Origin: CAKZNE01 sp963976435
GTDB lineage: Bacteria > Bacteroidota > Bacteroidia > Flavobacteriales > Schleiferiaceae
NCBI GenBank assembly: GCA_963976435.1
Contig: CAXBKQ010000002.1
Span: 124,001 to 188,000, forward strand
Length of the DNA stretch: 64,000 nt
Direction: 5' to 3'
The notes beneath the pieces are model-generated. The model was given only the letters and a program-made list of their open reading frames with translations, did not search any database and had not been told where the DNA came from. The translations under genes and the position numbers were made by a program. Below are positions 43,438 through 52,389 of this stretch, piece after piece (positions within the stretch are counted from its first letter, which is position 1; each line of letters begins with the position of its first letter).

Positions 43438-45867
43438 ATGAAGATTTCTTATAAGTGGCTTAAGGAATATATAGATATTGATCTAGATGTAGAAAAGGTT
43501 TCCGAACTTTTAACGGATACTGGACTTGAAGTTGAAGGACTTGAAGAGGTAGAATCCATTAAAGGCGGCCTTAAAGGAATAGTTGTAGGCGAGGTTATGA
43601 CCTGTGAGCAGCATCCAAATGCTGATCGCTTGAAAAAAACCAGTGTTGATATTGGAGCAGGAGAATTACTATCCATCGTTTGTGGTGCAGCAAATGTAGC
43701 CGCTGGGCAAAAAGTTTTAGTAGCCACTATTGGATCTATTATTTACGGAGAAGATGATCAATTTGAAATAAAAAAGAGTAAGCTAAGAGGTGAGCTTAGT
43801 GAAGGAATGATTTGCGCTGAGGATGAACTGAACTTAGGGGATTCCCATGATGGGATTTTGGTTTTAGATCCAAAAGCAAAAGTTGGAACCCCCGCAGCTG
43901 AATACTTTAAGATTGAATCTGATTTTGTTTTTGAAATCGGCCTTACTCCGAATAGAACAGATGCTATGTGCCATTTTGGAGTGGCCAGAGACCTTCGCGC
44001 AGCATTATTGCGCCTCGGAGAAGAAAAAGTATCGCTCGAACTACCATCTGTTCAGGGTTTTAAAGTAGACAATCAAAATTTACCTATTAGTATTTCCATA
44101 GAGGACTCTGAAGCATGCCCTCGATACTCTGGAACCTCAATCAGCGGTGTGAAAGTAGCTCCGTCTCCAGAATGGTTACAAAACCGATTAAATGCGATTG
44201 GCCTAAAACCTATTAACAATGTGGTGGACGTAACCAATTATGTTTTACATGAAACTGGACATCCGATGCATGCATTTGATGCCGAAAAAATTCACGGTAA
44301 AAGCATTTATGTAAAAAAATTGCCATCGGGAACAAAATTCACAAGCCTAGATGAAAAGGAAAGAGTTTTGGACGAAAATGATCTGATGATTTGTGATGCT
44401 AAAAAAGGATTGGTGATAGCCGGAACCATGGGAGGATTAGAATCTGGAGTGAGTTTAGAAACCAGCAACATATTTTTAGAAAGCGCTTATTTCAACCCGG
44501 TTAGCGTTCGCAAAACTGCCAAACGACATGGACTAAATACAGACTCTTCATTTAGATATGAAAGAGGGGTGGATCCCAATATGGGTATTTATGCTCTAAA
44601 AAGAGCTGCATTGCTAATACAAGAACTTGCAGGTGGTGAAATTTCCATGGACATCCTCGATATTTATCCCAATAAAATTGAAGCCCTAGAAGTACAATTA
44701 AATCTCGATCGAATGAACAAATTGATTGGTCAGGAGATTGAAGAAAAAATGGTGATTGGAATATTAGAAAGCCTGGATATTAAGCTTATTTCCAAATCAG
44801 ATCGTCACCTTCTGGTTTCTGTTCCTACCTATAGAGCAGATGTACAAAGAGAGGCCGATCTAATTGAGGAGGTTTTGAGAATTTATGGATTTAATGCCAT
44901 TGAATTTGGCAACAAAATGCATATTTCAGTAGCTCAAACGGAAGCGAAAAGCGAAACTAGTTACAGAGAAAAAATCAGCACCGCTCTTAGTGGTAGAGGA
45001 TTTTCGGAAATCATGAACAATTCGCTAACCAAGCCAAAGTATTATAATGGAAATGGTTTTAATGATGAACAATCTATTAAAATGCTAAACCCATTAAGCC
45101 AAGATCTTGAAGTGATGAGGCAGGATTTACTCTTTGGAGGGTTGGAAGTTATGGCCTATAATATGAACCGCCAGCGATCGGACATTAAAATGTATGAGTT
45201 TGGGAAAACCTACCAAAAAGAAGAAAATGGTTTTACAGAAAAATCGAGACTAGGAATCTGGTTATCTGGTTTAGAAAGGCCAGAAAGCTGGAATAATGAC
45301 AATAAATCCATTTCAAACTTTTTTAGTCTAAAAGCCGAAGTCAATCAAATCCTCAATAGTTTAGGTTTAAGTCAAATTTCGGAGAAGGAACAAAACGATC
45401 ATAGTTTTTTTAGTAATGGATTGGATTTTATTTTAAACAAAAAAGTTGTTGTAAGTCTAGGCCAGATAAAACCTGCACTTTTGGGCAAAATGGATATTAG
45501 AAACGATGTTTATTATGCGGATTTCAATTGGAAATACCTTTGTGCAAAAGCCAAAAAACAAAAAGTGCAGTACAAGGAAATACCCAAGTTTCCAGAAGTA
45601 AGAAGGGATTTAGCCTTGTTGCTAGATATTGGCATTAATTATTCTGAAATAAAAGATATTGCCTCCCGAGCGGAAAGAAAATTACTTAGAGATATCAATT
45701 TGTTTGATGTATATGAGGGAAAAAATCTGCCTAGTGGAAAAAAATCTTATGCGATAAGCTTCAAGTTTAGAGATGATAGCAAAACTCTAAATGACAAGGA
45801 AATTGATAAAATGATGAATAAAATCATTTCAGCATTGCAACATCAACTTAAAGCAGAATTGCGCTAG
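43438..45867 (+). CDS. pheT: Phenylalanine--tRNA ligase beta subunit
   Basis: 809 residues, full-length bacterial PheT. 'MKISYKWLKEYIDIDLD' start, tRNA-binding OB domain ('GIVVGEVMTCEQHPNADRLK', 'CGAANVAAGQKVLVA'), B3/B4 editing region ('RYSGTSISGVKV', 'NVVDVTNYVLHETGHPMHAFD'), B5 ('LNLDRMNKLIGQEIEE'), the catalytic-like core, and the FDX-ACB anticodon-binding end ('PKFPEVRRDLALLLD', 'LFDVYEGKNLPSGKKSYAIS'). The alpha subunit gene is not adjacent. Confidence 0.97.
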   Translation: MKISYKWLKEYIDIDLDVEKVSELLTDTGLEVEGLEEVESIKGGLKGIVVGEVMTCEQHPNADRLKKTSVDIGAGELLSIVCGAANVAAGQKVLVATIGSIIYGEDDQFEIKKSKLRGELSEGMICAEDELNLGDSHDGILVLDPKAKVGTPAAEYFKIESDFVFEIGLTPNRTDAMCHFGVARDLRAALLRLGEEKVSLELPSVQGFKVDNQNLPISISIEDSEACPRYSGTSISGVKVAPSPEWLQNRLNAIGLKPINNVVDVTNYVLHETGHPMHAFDAEKIHGKSIYVKKLPSGTKFTSLDEKERVLDENDLMICDAKKGLVIAGTMGGLESGVSLETSNIFLESAYFNPVSVRKTAKRHGLNTDSSFRYERGVDPNMGIYALKRAALLIQELAGGEISMDILDIYPNKIEALEVQLNLDRMNKLIGQEIEEKMVIGILESLDIKLISKSDRHLLVSVPTYRADVQREADLIEEVLRIYGFNAIEFGNKMHISVAQTEAKSETSYREKISTALSGRGFSEIMNNSLTKPKYYNGNGFNDEQSIKMLNPLSQDLEVMRQDLLFGGLEVMAYNMNRQRSDIKMYEFGKTYQKEENGFTEKSRLGIWLSGLERPESWNNDNKSISNFFSLKAEVNQILNSLGLSQISEKEQNDHSFFSNGLDFILNKKVVVSLGQIKPALLGKMDIRNDVYYADFNWKYLCAKAKKQKVQYKEIPKFPEVRRDLALLLDIGINYSEIKDIASRAERKLLRDINLFDVYEGKNLPSGKKSYAISFKFRDDSKTLNDKEIDKMMNKIISALQHQLKAELR

Positions 45868-45883
45868 GGATAGATTCTATAGA

Positions 45884-46786
45884 ATGCTTAAAATCGCCTA
45901 TAGCCCGATTTATCATCACCCCTTGCCTCAGGGCCATCGTTTTCCAATGGAGAAGTATTCTTTGCTCCCTCAGCAACTATTATATGAGGGTAGTTGTGGG
46001 CCACAAAATTTCTTTGAACCTTTTGCTTTGGATGAGGATCAAATTCTAAGGACACATAGCCTAAACTATTGGCAAAAGCTAAAGGATCAAAAACTCAGCA
46101 AAAAAGAAGAGAGAAAAACAGGTTTTCCCTTAAGCCCTGAACTAGTAGAAAGGGAAATAAGAATTTGCCAAGGTACCATTGATACAGCAAATTTCGCTTT
46201 AGAATTTGGAGTTTCTATGAATATAGCTGGTGGAACTCATCATGCTTATAAAGATAGTGGGGAGGGATTTTGCCTATTGAATGATATTGCTATTGCCTCC
46301 CATTATTTATTAGATAAAAAAAATTGCAGGCAAATATTAGTTGTAGACCTAGATGTGCATCAAGGAAATGGCACTGCTAAGATTATGGAAAATGAAAATC
46401 GTGTTTTTACATTTTCTATGCATGGAGAAAATAATTATCCCTTACACAAGGAAAATTCAAACCTCGACATTGCTTTAGCAGATGGAATGGAAGACAATGA
46501 ATATTTACAGATTTTAAAAAACACTCTTCCTAGGCTTATAGGGCAATTAAAACCTGATTTCATTTTTTACCAAAGCGGGGTAGACATCTTAAAGACAGAC
46601 AAACTAGGGCGTTTATCCCTAAGCATGGAAGCTTGTAAGGAAAGAGATAGATTTGTTTTGCAAAGTTGTAAAAACTCAGAAATCCCTGTAGCTGTAAATA
46701 TGGGCGGGGGATATTCTGAAAAAATATCCGATATAGTAGAGGCTCATGCCAATACATTTAGGCTTGCTCAGGAAATCTATTTCTAA
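45884..46786 (+). CDS. Histone deacetylase-like (AcuC/HdaH type) hydrolase
   Basis: 300 residues of the arginase/deacetylase fold. Start 'MLKIAYSPIYHHPLPQGHRF', catalytic His pair 'AGGTHHAYKDSGEGFCLLND' (His119-His120), zinc ligands Asp157 and His159 in 'VVDLDVHQGNGTA' and a third Asp in 'FYQSGVDIL'. The usual active-site Tyr region is 'NMGGGYSEKI'. Likely an amidohydrolase on acetylated lysine or polyamines; substrate unknown. It is 16 bp after pheT and may be cotranscribed. Confidence 0.9.
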   Translation: MLKIAYSPIYHHPLPQGHRFPMEKYSLLPQQLLYEGSCGPQNFFEPFALDEDQILRTHSLNYWQKLKDQKLSKKEERKTGFPLSPELVEREIRICQGTIDTANFALEFGVSMNIAGGTHHAYKDSGEGFCLLNDIAIASHYLLDKKNCRQILVVDLDVHQGNGTAKIMENENRVFTFSMHGENNYPLHKENSNLDIALADGMEDNEYLQILKNTLPRLIGQLKPDFIFYQSGVDILKTDKLGRLSLSMEACKERDRFVLQSCKNSEIPVAVNMGGGYSEKISDIVEAHANTFRLAQEIYF

Positions 46787-46789
46787 AAA

Positions 46790-48049
46790 TTAATCAAATG
46801 GTATAGTAACCACCTGGTAGGTATTTCTACTAATCTGCTCCAAAAGCACTTTACCACTTTCTTTTACAATTTGTTTAGACTTCTCATCATAATGCCTTAC
46901 GGTGAATAAATTGGCATCCGTATTAAAGGAAGTCACAAACTCCGATTTTAAAGCTTTTAATATTTTAGGACAAATAACGGGATCGTTATTTATACAAAAG
47001 GAGGAGCTCACAGCGGTGTTTTGAGACATATTTACCCTTACTCCAAATTCATGGAAAATTTTATAGATCATACTCAAATGATCTTCCACAATAAAGGCTA
47101 AATCTTTGGTAGAAATAGTAATAAGAGCTTGATTTTCCTTTCGTATAAAACAAGGTAAAAATGGATCTAGATCCAAACCATTACCTACCCTTGTGCCAGA
47201 ATCTTTAGGATTTAAAAAAGATCTTACAAATAAGGGAATCCCTTTTTTTCTCAGTGGCTGGATAGTTTTTGGGTGAATTACAGAAGCTCCGTAATAGGCT
47301 AGCTCAATAGCCTCCCTAAAGCTAAGTTGGTGTAATAGTTCTGTATCCTTAAAAACTTTTGGATCTCCGTTTAGAATTCCTGGAACATCCTTCCAAATAA
47401 TAACTTCTTCAGCATTTAAAGAATAGGCAAAAATGGAGGCAGTATAATCCGAACCTTCCCTTCCTAAGGTTGTAGATTCATGATCAGCATCTGCACCTAT
47501 AAAACCTTGAACAAGGTAATTATTCCCAGCTTTTACCCGATCCGAAATTAAGCCAATGGTCTGCTCCCAATCCACTCTGGCAAATCGATAATTCTTATCT
47601 GTTCTAACAAGTTTTCTGGCATCTAACCATTCATTAGTATAGCCTTGATCTTCTAAATAGGCTGAAATAATTTTTGTTGAGATTATTTCACCAAAAGGAA
47701 CAATTTTATCATAAAGCCTATTGTAATCATCCTCTAATTCAGATTGGGTGCTAATTTCCAATTGGGTTAAAGCTATTTCAACCTCATTATAAATTCTATG
47801 TTCAGCATCTGGAAATAACTCCTTTACAATATCAAAATGAAAATCTCTAAGCTCAGTAATTTGATTTGAAAGATTCGGTGAAGAATTTAAATAGCTAAGC
47901 AATATTTCTTCTAGAGCATTGGTTGTTTTACCCATTGCTGATACTACAATAACTAGGTCATCCTTACGAAAATGATCTAAGACCTTAAATACATTCCTTA
48001 CACTTTTGGCGTCTTTAACCGAAGCCCCACCAAATTTAAAGACCTTCAT
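46790..48049 (-). CDS. Aspartate kinase
   Basis: 419 residues from ATG 48049 (MKVFKFGGASVKDAKS); the longer open frame to 48103 adds 18 residues with no family match. Catalyses Asp to aspartyl phosphate, entry to Lys/Thr/Met and diaminopimelate. 'KFGGASV' is the ATP-site Lys motif, 'TTLGREGSDYTASIFAYSL' the Asp-binding motif, and two ACT-like regions follow ('ITISTKDLAFIVEDHLSMIY' and 'LFTVRHYDEKS'). Monofunctional: no homoserine dehydrogenase part. lysA is 9 kb away. Confidence 0.93.
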   Translation of the reverse strand: MKVFKFGGASVKDAKSVRNVFKVLDHFRKDDLVIVVSAMGKTTNALEEILLSYLNSSPNLSNQITELRDFHFDIVKELFPDAEHRIYNEVEIALTQLEISTQSELEDDYNRLYDKIVPFGEIISTKIISAYLEDQGYTNEWLDARKLVRTDKNYRFARVDWEQTIGLISDRVKAGNNYLVQGFIGADADHESTTLGREGSDYTASIFAYSLNAEEVIIWKDVPGILNGDPKVFKDTELLHQLSFREAIELAYYGASVIHPKTIQPLRKKGIPLFVRSFLNPKDSGTRVGNGLDLDPFLPCFIRKENQALITISTKDLAFIVEDHLSMIYKIFHEFGVRVNMSQNTAVSSSFCINNDPVICPKILKALKSEFVTSFNTDANLFTVRHYDEKSKQIVKESGKVLLEQISRNTYQVVTIPFD

Positions 48050-48063
48050 AAAATTATTTTTAG

Positions 48064-48071
48064 CAAATTTA
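48064..48071 (-). promoter_or_regulatory. Putative -7 element of aspartate kinase
   Basis: TAAATTTG on the minus strand fits TAnnTTTG, 14 bases before ATG 48049. It supports the short start, because transcripts from here would not include the longer frame. Confidence 0.45.
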
Positions 48072-48080
48072 GAAATTGCT

Positions 48081-48090
48081 CCCAATTGGG
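48081..48090. promoter_or_regulatory. 10-bp palindrome upstream of the aspartate kinase promoter
   Basis: CCCAATTGGG, a perfect palindrome 9 bp upstream of the -7 box and so between -7 and -33. It is in position to act as an operator; no regulator is known. Confidence 0.25.
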
Positions 48091-48197
48091 ATTTGTTTTT
48101 CAAAAAAATGAGGTTAAAGTTTTAATGATGTTCAATCTCAGACTTTTGTAAGGAATGATTTATTTGTTAACTATGCGAACTCAATCCATCAAATAAT

Positions 48198-49172
48198 ATG
48201 AAGCCATCTCTTTTTATGAAATTTAAAACTACCTTTTTTGCCCTAATTCTTTTGCTTGGATACTCATCTAGCGCACAGATTAATATTGGTTCCGAAAAAT
48301 ACACCACCTCTAGAACTGGAAATGGAGAACTTAAAGCTCCCGATTTTAAAAAAATAAAACGCACCACCCTTGTGATATTTTACGGGGATAGCGATAGCAT
48401 CCATTTGGAAGGATTTAAAGAAGCCATAAAATCATGGACCTTTTGCCCGATTATTTTGGATGATATAGCCAATTTGGAATCCTATGATAGAAAAAGAGGG
48501 TTTAGCTTTGCTAGCCTTGATATCCAAACTGTAACAAAGGTTCATCCAAATTTGGGGACCAAAACTGAATCTGATATTAAAGTATTTCTGAACTTTTGGA
48601 TCAAAAAAGGTAAGGAGCAGAAGACTTTTGCTCGATTGGATTTATTTACAAGCCATAAGGATGTAGAAGTATTGATAAAACTCAAAAACAGAAAGGAAAA
48701 AATTGATTATTTATACTCTACTGCTACAGCCTATAACTGGAGCCCTGGGTTTCTGAAACTTTACCTCACTTTTATGAGTGATAAGCTTAGCAAAGGAATG
48801 GGTTTCCCTCATAAAGAAGACTATGAAGATCCTGAATTATTAGCTGATTTATCCAGCAATATTCTTTTTTACCCAGATTATATCCTTACCACCAAGGATG
48901 AGTTGAGCAAGGAACTTACAGACCAAACTGAAGAAGATTTATTTGAAAAATATCCTTTTGAAAAGGAACTAATGCTTACTGAAGATTTAGACAATTTACT
49001 ATTAGACCCAGAAGCTGGAGGAGATTATGTCTTATTATATGTTCAATGTGGTGATGATAAATACTATTCTGTATATAATAGCAATGGTAGCCTATTATTC
49101 CAAAAATATGAAGTGAATTCTTATAATTTGGACAAAGGTGATTTGAAAAAAATCGCCAAGGAAGTTGACTAG
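48198..49172 (+). CDS. Exported protein of unknown function, 324 aa
   Basis: Signal peptide 'FKTTFFALILLLGYSSSAQ'; starts at ATG 48198 or 48216. The mature part has alternating helices and strands: 'TTLVIFYGDSDSIHLEGFKE' (a GDSD that may be chance), 'FSFASLDIQTVTKVHPNLG', 'DIKVFLNFWIKKGKEQKTFA', and a C-terminal domain 'YVLLYVQCGDDKYYSVYNSN' with an Asp/Glu-rich run before it. No family recognised. It ends at a bidirectional terminator shared with the ABC operon. Confidence 0.72.
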   Translation: MKPSLFMKFKTTFFALILLLGYSSSAQINIGSEKYTTSRTGNGELKAPDFKKIKRTTLVIFYGDSDSIHLEGFKEAIKSWTFCPIILDDIANLESYDRKRGFSFASLDIQTVTKVHPNLGTKTESDIKVFLNFWIKKGKEQKTFARLDLFTSHKDVEVLIKLKNRKEKIDYLYSTATAYNWSPGFLKLYLTFMSDKLSKGMGFPHKEDYEDPELLADLSSNILFYPDYILTTKDELSKELTDQTEEDLFEKYPFEKELMLTEDLDNLLLDPEAGGDYVLLYVQCGDDKYYSVYNSNGSLLFQKYEVNSYNLDKGDLKKIAKEVD

Positions 49173-49184
49173 AATTTCATCCCT

Positions 49185-49224
49185 AAAAAAAAAAGGCAGC
49201 CCCAACAAGGCTGCCTTTTTTTTT
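49185..49224. terminator. Bidirectional terminator between 49172 and 49255
   Basis: GGCAGCC (49195-49201) pairs with GGCTGCC (49209-49215), extended by a run of As on the left and Ts on the right, so it can end transcripts from both the + gene and the minus-strand ABC operon. Confidence 0.88.
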
Positions 49225-49254
49225 TGAATTAATGGCGGAGTAGAATATCCAAAC

Positions 49255-51669
49255 TTACTCAGATCTTAAGGTTCTCGCTGGATTGGTTTTGGAAACTATA
49301 AAAATATGATAGCTGATAGTGAGCATGGTAATGAAAAATGCAAGGAGAGCAGCTAATAAAAATCCAAAAACAGGAATGGGTATTTTATAAACAAACCCCC
49401 CAAGCCAATAGTCAATAGCATAATAAGCTACAGGCGAAATTAATAATACAGCAATGGCCAGTAGAATTAGGAATTCTTTGGAAATAAGCAAAGCTAAATC
49501 TTTGAGTTTGGCCCCTAATATTTTCCGAACACTAATCTCCTTAATTCTTTGTTCAACAGTAAAAGAAGTGAGAGCGAATAACCCCAAGGCTGCTATAATT
49601 AAGCTGATAAGGGCAAAAAAGCTAAATATGCTAAGCAGGATTTTTTCTGAGCTGTATTGTGCTTCAATTCGTTCATCTAAAAACTGAAATTGGAAATCGT
49701 GGTTTCCAGCAAATTCCTTCCACTTCTCTTCCATAATTTCTAAAGATTCCTCTACTGCCCCTCCTTTTAACTTTACCGAAAAGAAACTTGAAAAATTGGG
49801 TCTAAACAACATCACCAATGGCTCTAATTGATTGTGGAGAGAGGCAAAATGAAAATCTTTGATCACTCCAACAACTTTCCCGTCAAACTGTGCCTGGCCA
49901 TTTCCCAAAAGCCCCCATTGCATTCTCTTCCCCACAGCATCTTCATTCCAGCCAAATTTCCTTGTAGCCTCCTCATTTATAATAAAACCCTGCTGAACAT
50001 CCGTTTGAATATCCTGCGAAAAGGCTCGTCCAGCAACCAGACCAATATTTAACACTTCTAAATAATCTTCATCAATTGCGGTAACTTTTATGTTTTTATC
50101 TACCATCTGTCCATCTTGTTCAATTCTAAACATCAGCTCACCAAAATTACGACCAGGCATACCCCCGCTTCCAGTAATCTTGCTGATATCCGGATATTGC
50201 AACAGTTCGGATTTAAAATAAGCTAGTTTATTAAATACCGCTGTATCTTGAGGAATAGTAATTACCACCGTTTGATCTTTGTCGAAACCCAATTCTTTTT
50301 CCTGCATATATTTCATCTGCTGGTAAATGGAAATAGTTCCAATTATCATAAAAAGTGAAAAAATAAATTGCATTAACATCAAGGCCCTTCTTAGATTTCC
50401 AAAGCGACCAATTTTCGGAAGATTACCCCTTAAAACATTGGAAGGCTCGAATCGCGACAATACTAAAGCTGGATATACACCGGAAAGCAGTCCTACCAAA
50501 AAAATTAGCACTAGGGTAGTGATTAAAATATCAGGCTCCAAAACAGAGGAAAATGAAAATTCTTTTCCTGTAACTTCATTGAAAAAGCCCAGCATAATTT
50601 CCACCATGGCTAATCCTAAAACAAAGGCAATAAAAGTGATGAGTAAAGACTCCCCCAGAAACTGCCCTGAAATTTGACTTTTATAGGCTCCCAGTGTTTT
50701 CCGAACCCCAACCTCTTTCGCTCTTTTTATAGATTGAGAAAGGGAGAGATTTATATAGTTAATACTGGCGATTGCCAAAATAAAAACAGCCAGAAGCACA
50801 AAAATATAGATGAAATTCATATTCCCTTTTGGCAGGTCATATTCCCTTGAATTATCGAAATGCAATTCCTCCATGGGCTGTAAATAGAAAGAAGCACTAC
50901 TCCCCTCTCCAAATGTTGCCACGAAAGGTTCCACATAACGAGTAGAAAAATCATCCATCTTTTCCCGAAAATCATCTGGCTCTATGCTTTCGTTAAAAAG
51001 CAAAAATGTATAGCAAACCAATCTAAACCAATCTTGGTTAAATGCATCCCTGCTAGTTTGTGGCAATGTGGAAAGGGAAATAAAAGCTTTATAAACAATT
51101 TCCGAGTTGGAGGGGCTATTTTCTATTACCCCCGTCACATCATATTCAGATACACCCACTTGAATTTTTTCGCCCAAAGCCTTTTCAGGGCTATCGAAAT
51201 ATTTAATAGCCAATTCTTCTGATAATACTATGGACCTTGGTGCGGAAAGTGCCGTTTTTGGATCTCCTTGAAGTAATTGATAGGACATCACATCAAACAA
51301 ACCAGTATCTGTCATCCAGAAATTTGTTTCCCTAAAAATTTTGTCGTCCAATTTTATAGTCATTTCGTTGCCCATACTCATAAAGCGAACGAAACTTTCA
51401 ATTTCTGGATAATCATTGGTAAAAGTGGGACCAACAGGAAAACTTGTTAGAGCAGCATTGATTTCTCCATTGTGATTTAGCAATTCAGTAATTCTATAAA
51501 TCCTGTCCTTTTTTTCATGAAACTGATCATAGCTAACTTCATCTTGAACATAAAGACTTATAAAAAGAGTGCAGCAAATGCCAAATGCCAAACCAATAAT
51601 ACTTACAAAACTATAGGCCTTATGTTTGGTAATATGGCGCCAGGCGAGTTTAAAATAACTTTTAAGCAT
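49255..51669 (-). CDS. ABC transporter permease with two FtsX domains (MacB-like)
   Basis: 804 residues. N-terminal 'YFKLAWRHITKHKAYSFVSI' leads into the first membrane helix. A periplasmic MacB_PCD region, three membrane helices with the FtsX segment 'RAKEVGVRKTLGAYKSQI', and a second half with the same layout ('RIKEISVRKILGAKLKDL') follow. This is the Bacteroidota double-FtsX permease without its own ATPase. It probably works with the ATPase (51679) and adaptor (52390) as a tripartite exporter or mechanotransmission system. Substrate unknown. Confidence 0.9.
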   Translation of the reverse strand: MLKSYFKLAWRHITKHKAYSFVSIIGLAFGICCTLFISLYVQDEVSYDQFHEKKDRIYRITELLNHNGEINAALTSFPVGPTFTNDYPEIESFVRFMSMGNEMTIKLDDKIFRETNFWMTDTGLFDVMSYQLLQGDPKTALSAPRSIVLSEELAIKYFDSPEKALGEKIQVGVSEYDVTGVIENSPSNSEIVYKAFISLSTLPQTSRDAFNQDWFRLVCYTFLLFNESIEPDDFREKMDDFSTRYVEPFVATFGEGSSASFYLQPMEELHFDNSREYDLPKGNMNFIYIFVLLAVFILAIASINYINLSLSQSIKRAKEVGVRKTLGAYKSQISGQFLGESLLITFIAFVLGLAMVEIMLGFFNEVTGKEFSFSSVLEPDILITTLVLIFLVGLLSGVYPALVLSRFEPSNVLRGNLPKIGRFGNLRRALMLMQFIFSLFMIIGTISIYQQMKYMQEKELGFDKDQTVVITIPQDTAVFNKLAYFKSELLQYPDISKITGSGGMPGRNFGELMFRIEQDGQMVDKNIKVTAIDEDYLEVLNIGLVAGRAFSQDIQTDVQQGFIINEEATRKFGWNEDAVGKRMQWGLLGNGQAQFDGKVVGVIKDFHFASLHNQLEPLVMLFRPNFSSFFSVKLKGGAVEESLEIMEEKWKEFAGNHDFQFQFLDERIEAQYSSEKILLSIFSFFALISLIIAALGLFALTSFTVEQRIKEISVRKILGAKLKDLALLISKEFLILLAIAVLLISPVAYYAIDYWLGGFVYKIPIPVFGFLLAALLAFFITMLTISYHIFIVSKTNPARTLRSE

Positions 51670-51678
51670 AAGCTCGAT

Positions 51679-52383
51679 TTATGAGGTTAGAATATTAGAC
51701 TCCACCGAATTTTCAGAAATCAACTTTCCATCAAACAGCTTGATGATTCTGTTGGAATAGGAGGCATCATGAGATGAATGGGTAACCATTACAATGGTAG
51801 TGCCTGACTCATTTAGATCTGTAAGTAAATTCATCACCTCATTTCCATGGGCACTGTCTAAATTCCCAGTAGGCTCATCTGCAAAAATTACAGTTGGTTT
51901 AGCTACTAAAGCTCTTGCCACCGCAACTCTTTGTTGTTGCCCACCTGATAATTGCTGTGGGAAATGACCACTTCTGTGTTCTATTCCCATTCTTTCCAAA
52001 AGCTCTTGGGTTGTTTTTCTTTTTTCAGCGCCAGACTTTCCTAGGTAAACCAAAGGCAATTCCACATTTTCATAAACTGTAAGCTCATCAATGAGATTAA
52101 AACTTTGAAAAACAAAGCCGATATTATTCTTCCGGATATCAGCCCTTTGCCGTTCATTCATTTTTGAAATTTCATAATCCATGAATTGATATCCACCAGA
52201 ACTACATTTATCCAACAATCCCAAAACGTTAAGTAGGGTAGACTTCCCGCATCCGGATGGGCCCATTATTGACACGAATTCTCCCTTCTTTATTTCGAGA
52301 CTTATTTTATCCAAAGCAGTGGTTTCCACCTCATCAGTTCTGTAAACCATACTCAAGTCTTTAGTACTTATTAATTTTTCCAT
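51679..52383 (-). CDS. ABC transporter ATP-binding protein (LolD/MacB-type)
   Basis: 234 residues. Walker A 'GPSGCGKST' (about 40-48), Q-loop 'FVFQSFNLIDELTVYENVELP', signature 'LSGGQQQRVAVARAL', Walker B 'VIFADEPTGNLD' and H-loop 'TIVMVTHSSHDA' are all present. The 'EPTGNLD' form marks the MacB/LolD/FtsE branch. It follows the adaptor by 6 bp and precedes the permease by 9 bp. Confidence 0.95.
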   Translation of the reverse strand: MEKLISTKDLSMVYRTDEVETTALDKISLEIKKGEFVSIMGPSGCGKSTLLNVLGLLDKCSSGGYQFMDYEISKMNERQRADIRKNNIGFVFQSFNLIDELTVYENVELPLVYLGKSGAEKRKTTQELLERMGIEHRSGHFPQQLSGGQQQRVAVARALVAKPTVIFADEPTGNLDSAHGNEVMNLLTDLNESGTTIVMVTHSSHDASYSNRIIKLFDGKLISENSVESNILTS

Positions 52384-52389
52384 ATCTCT

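Noticed and set aside
46790..48049. A leader-peptide attenuator for aspartate kinase
   Set aside because: The upstream 150 bp has no short ORF rich in Lys, Thr or Met codons followed by alternative hairpins.
48050..48103. 18-residue N-terminal extension of aspartate kinase
   Set aside because: The kinase family begins at the KFGG motif within a few residues of the start, and the likely promoter lies inside the extension.
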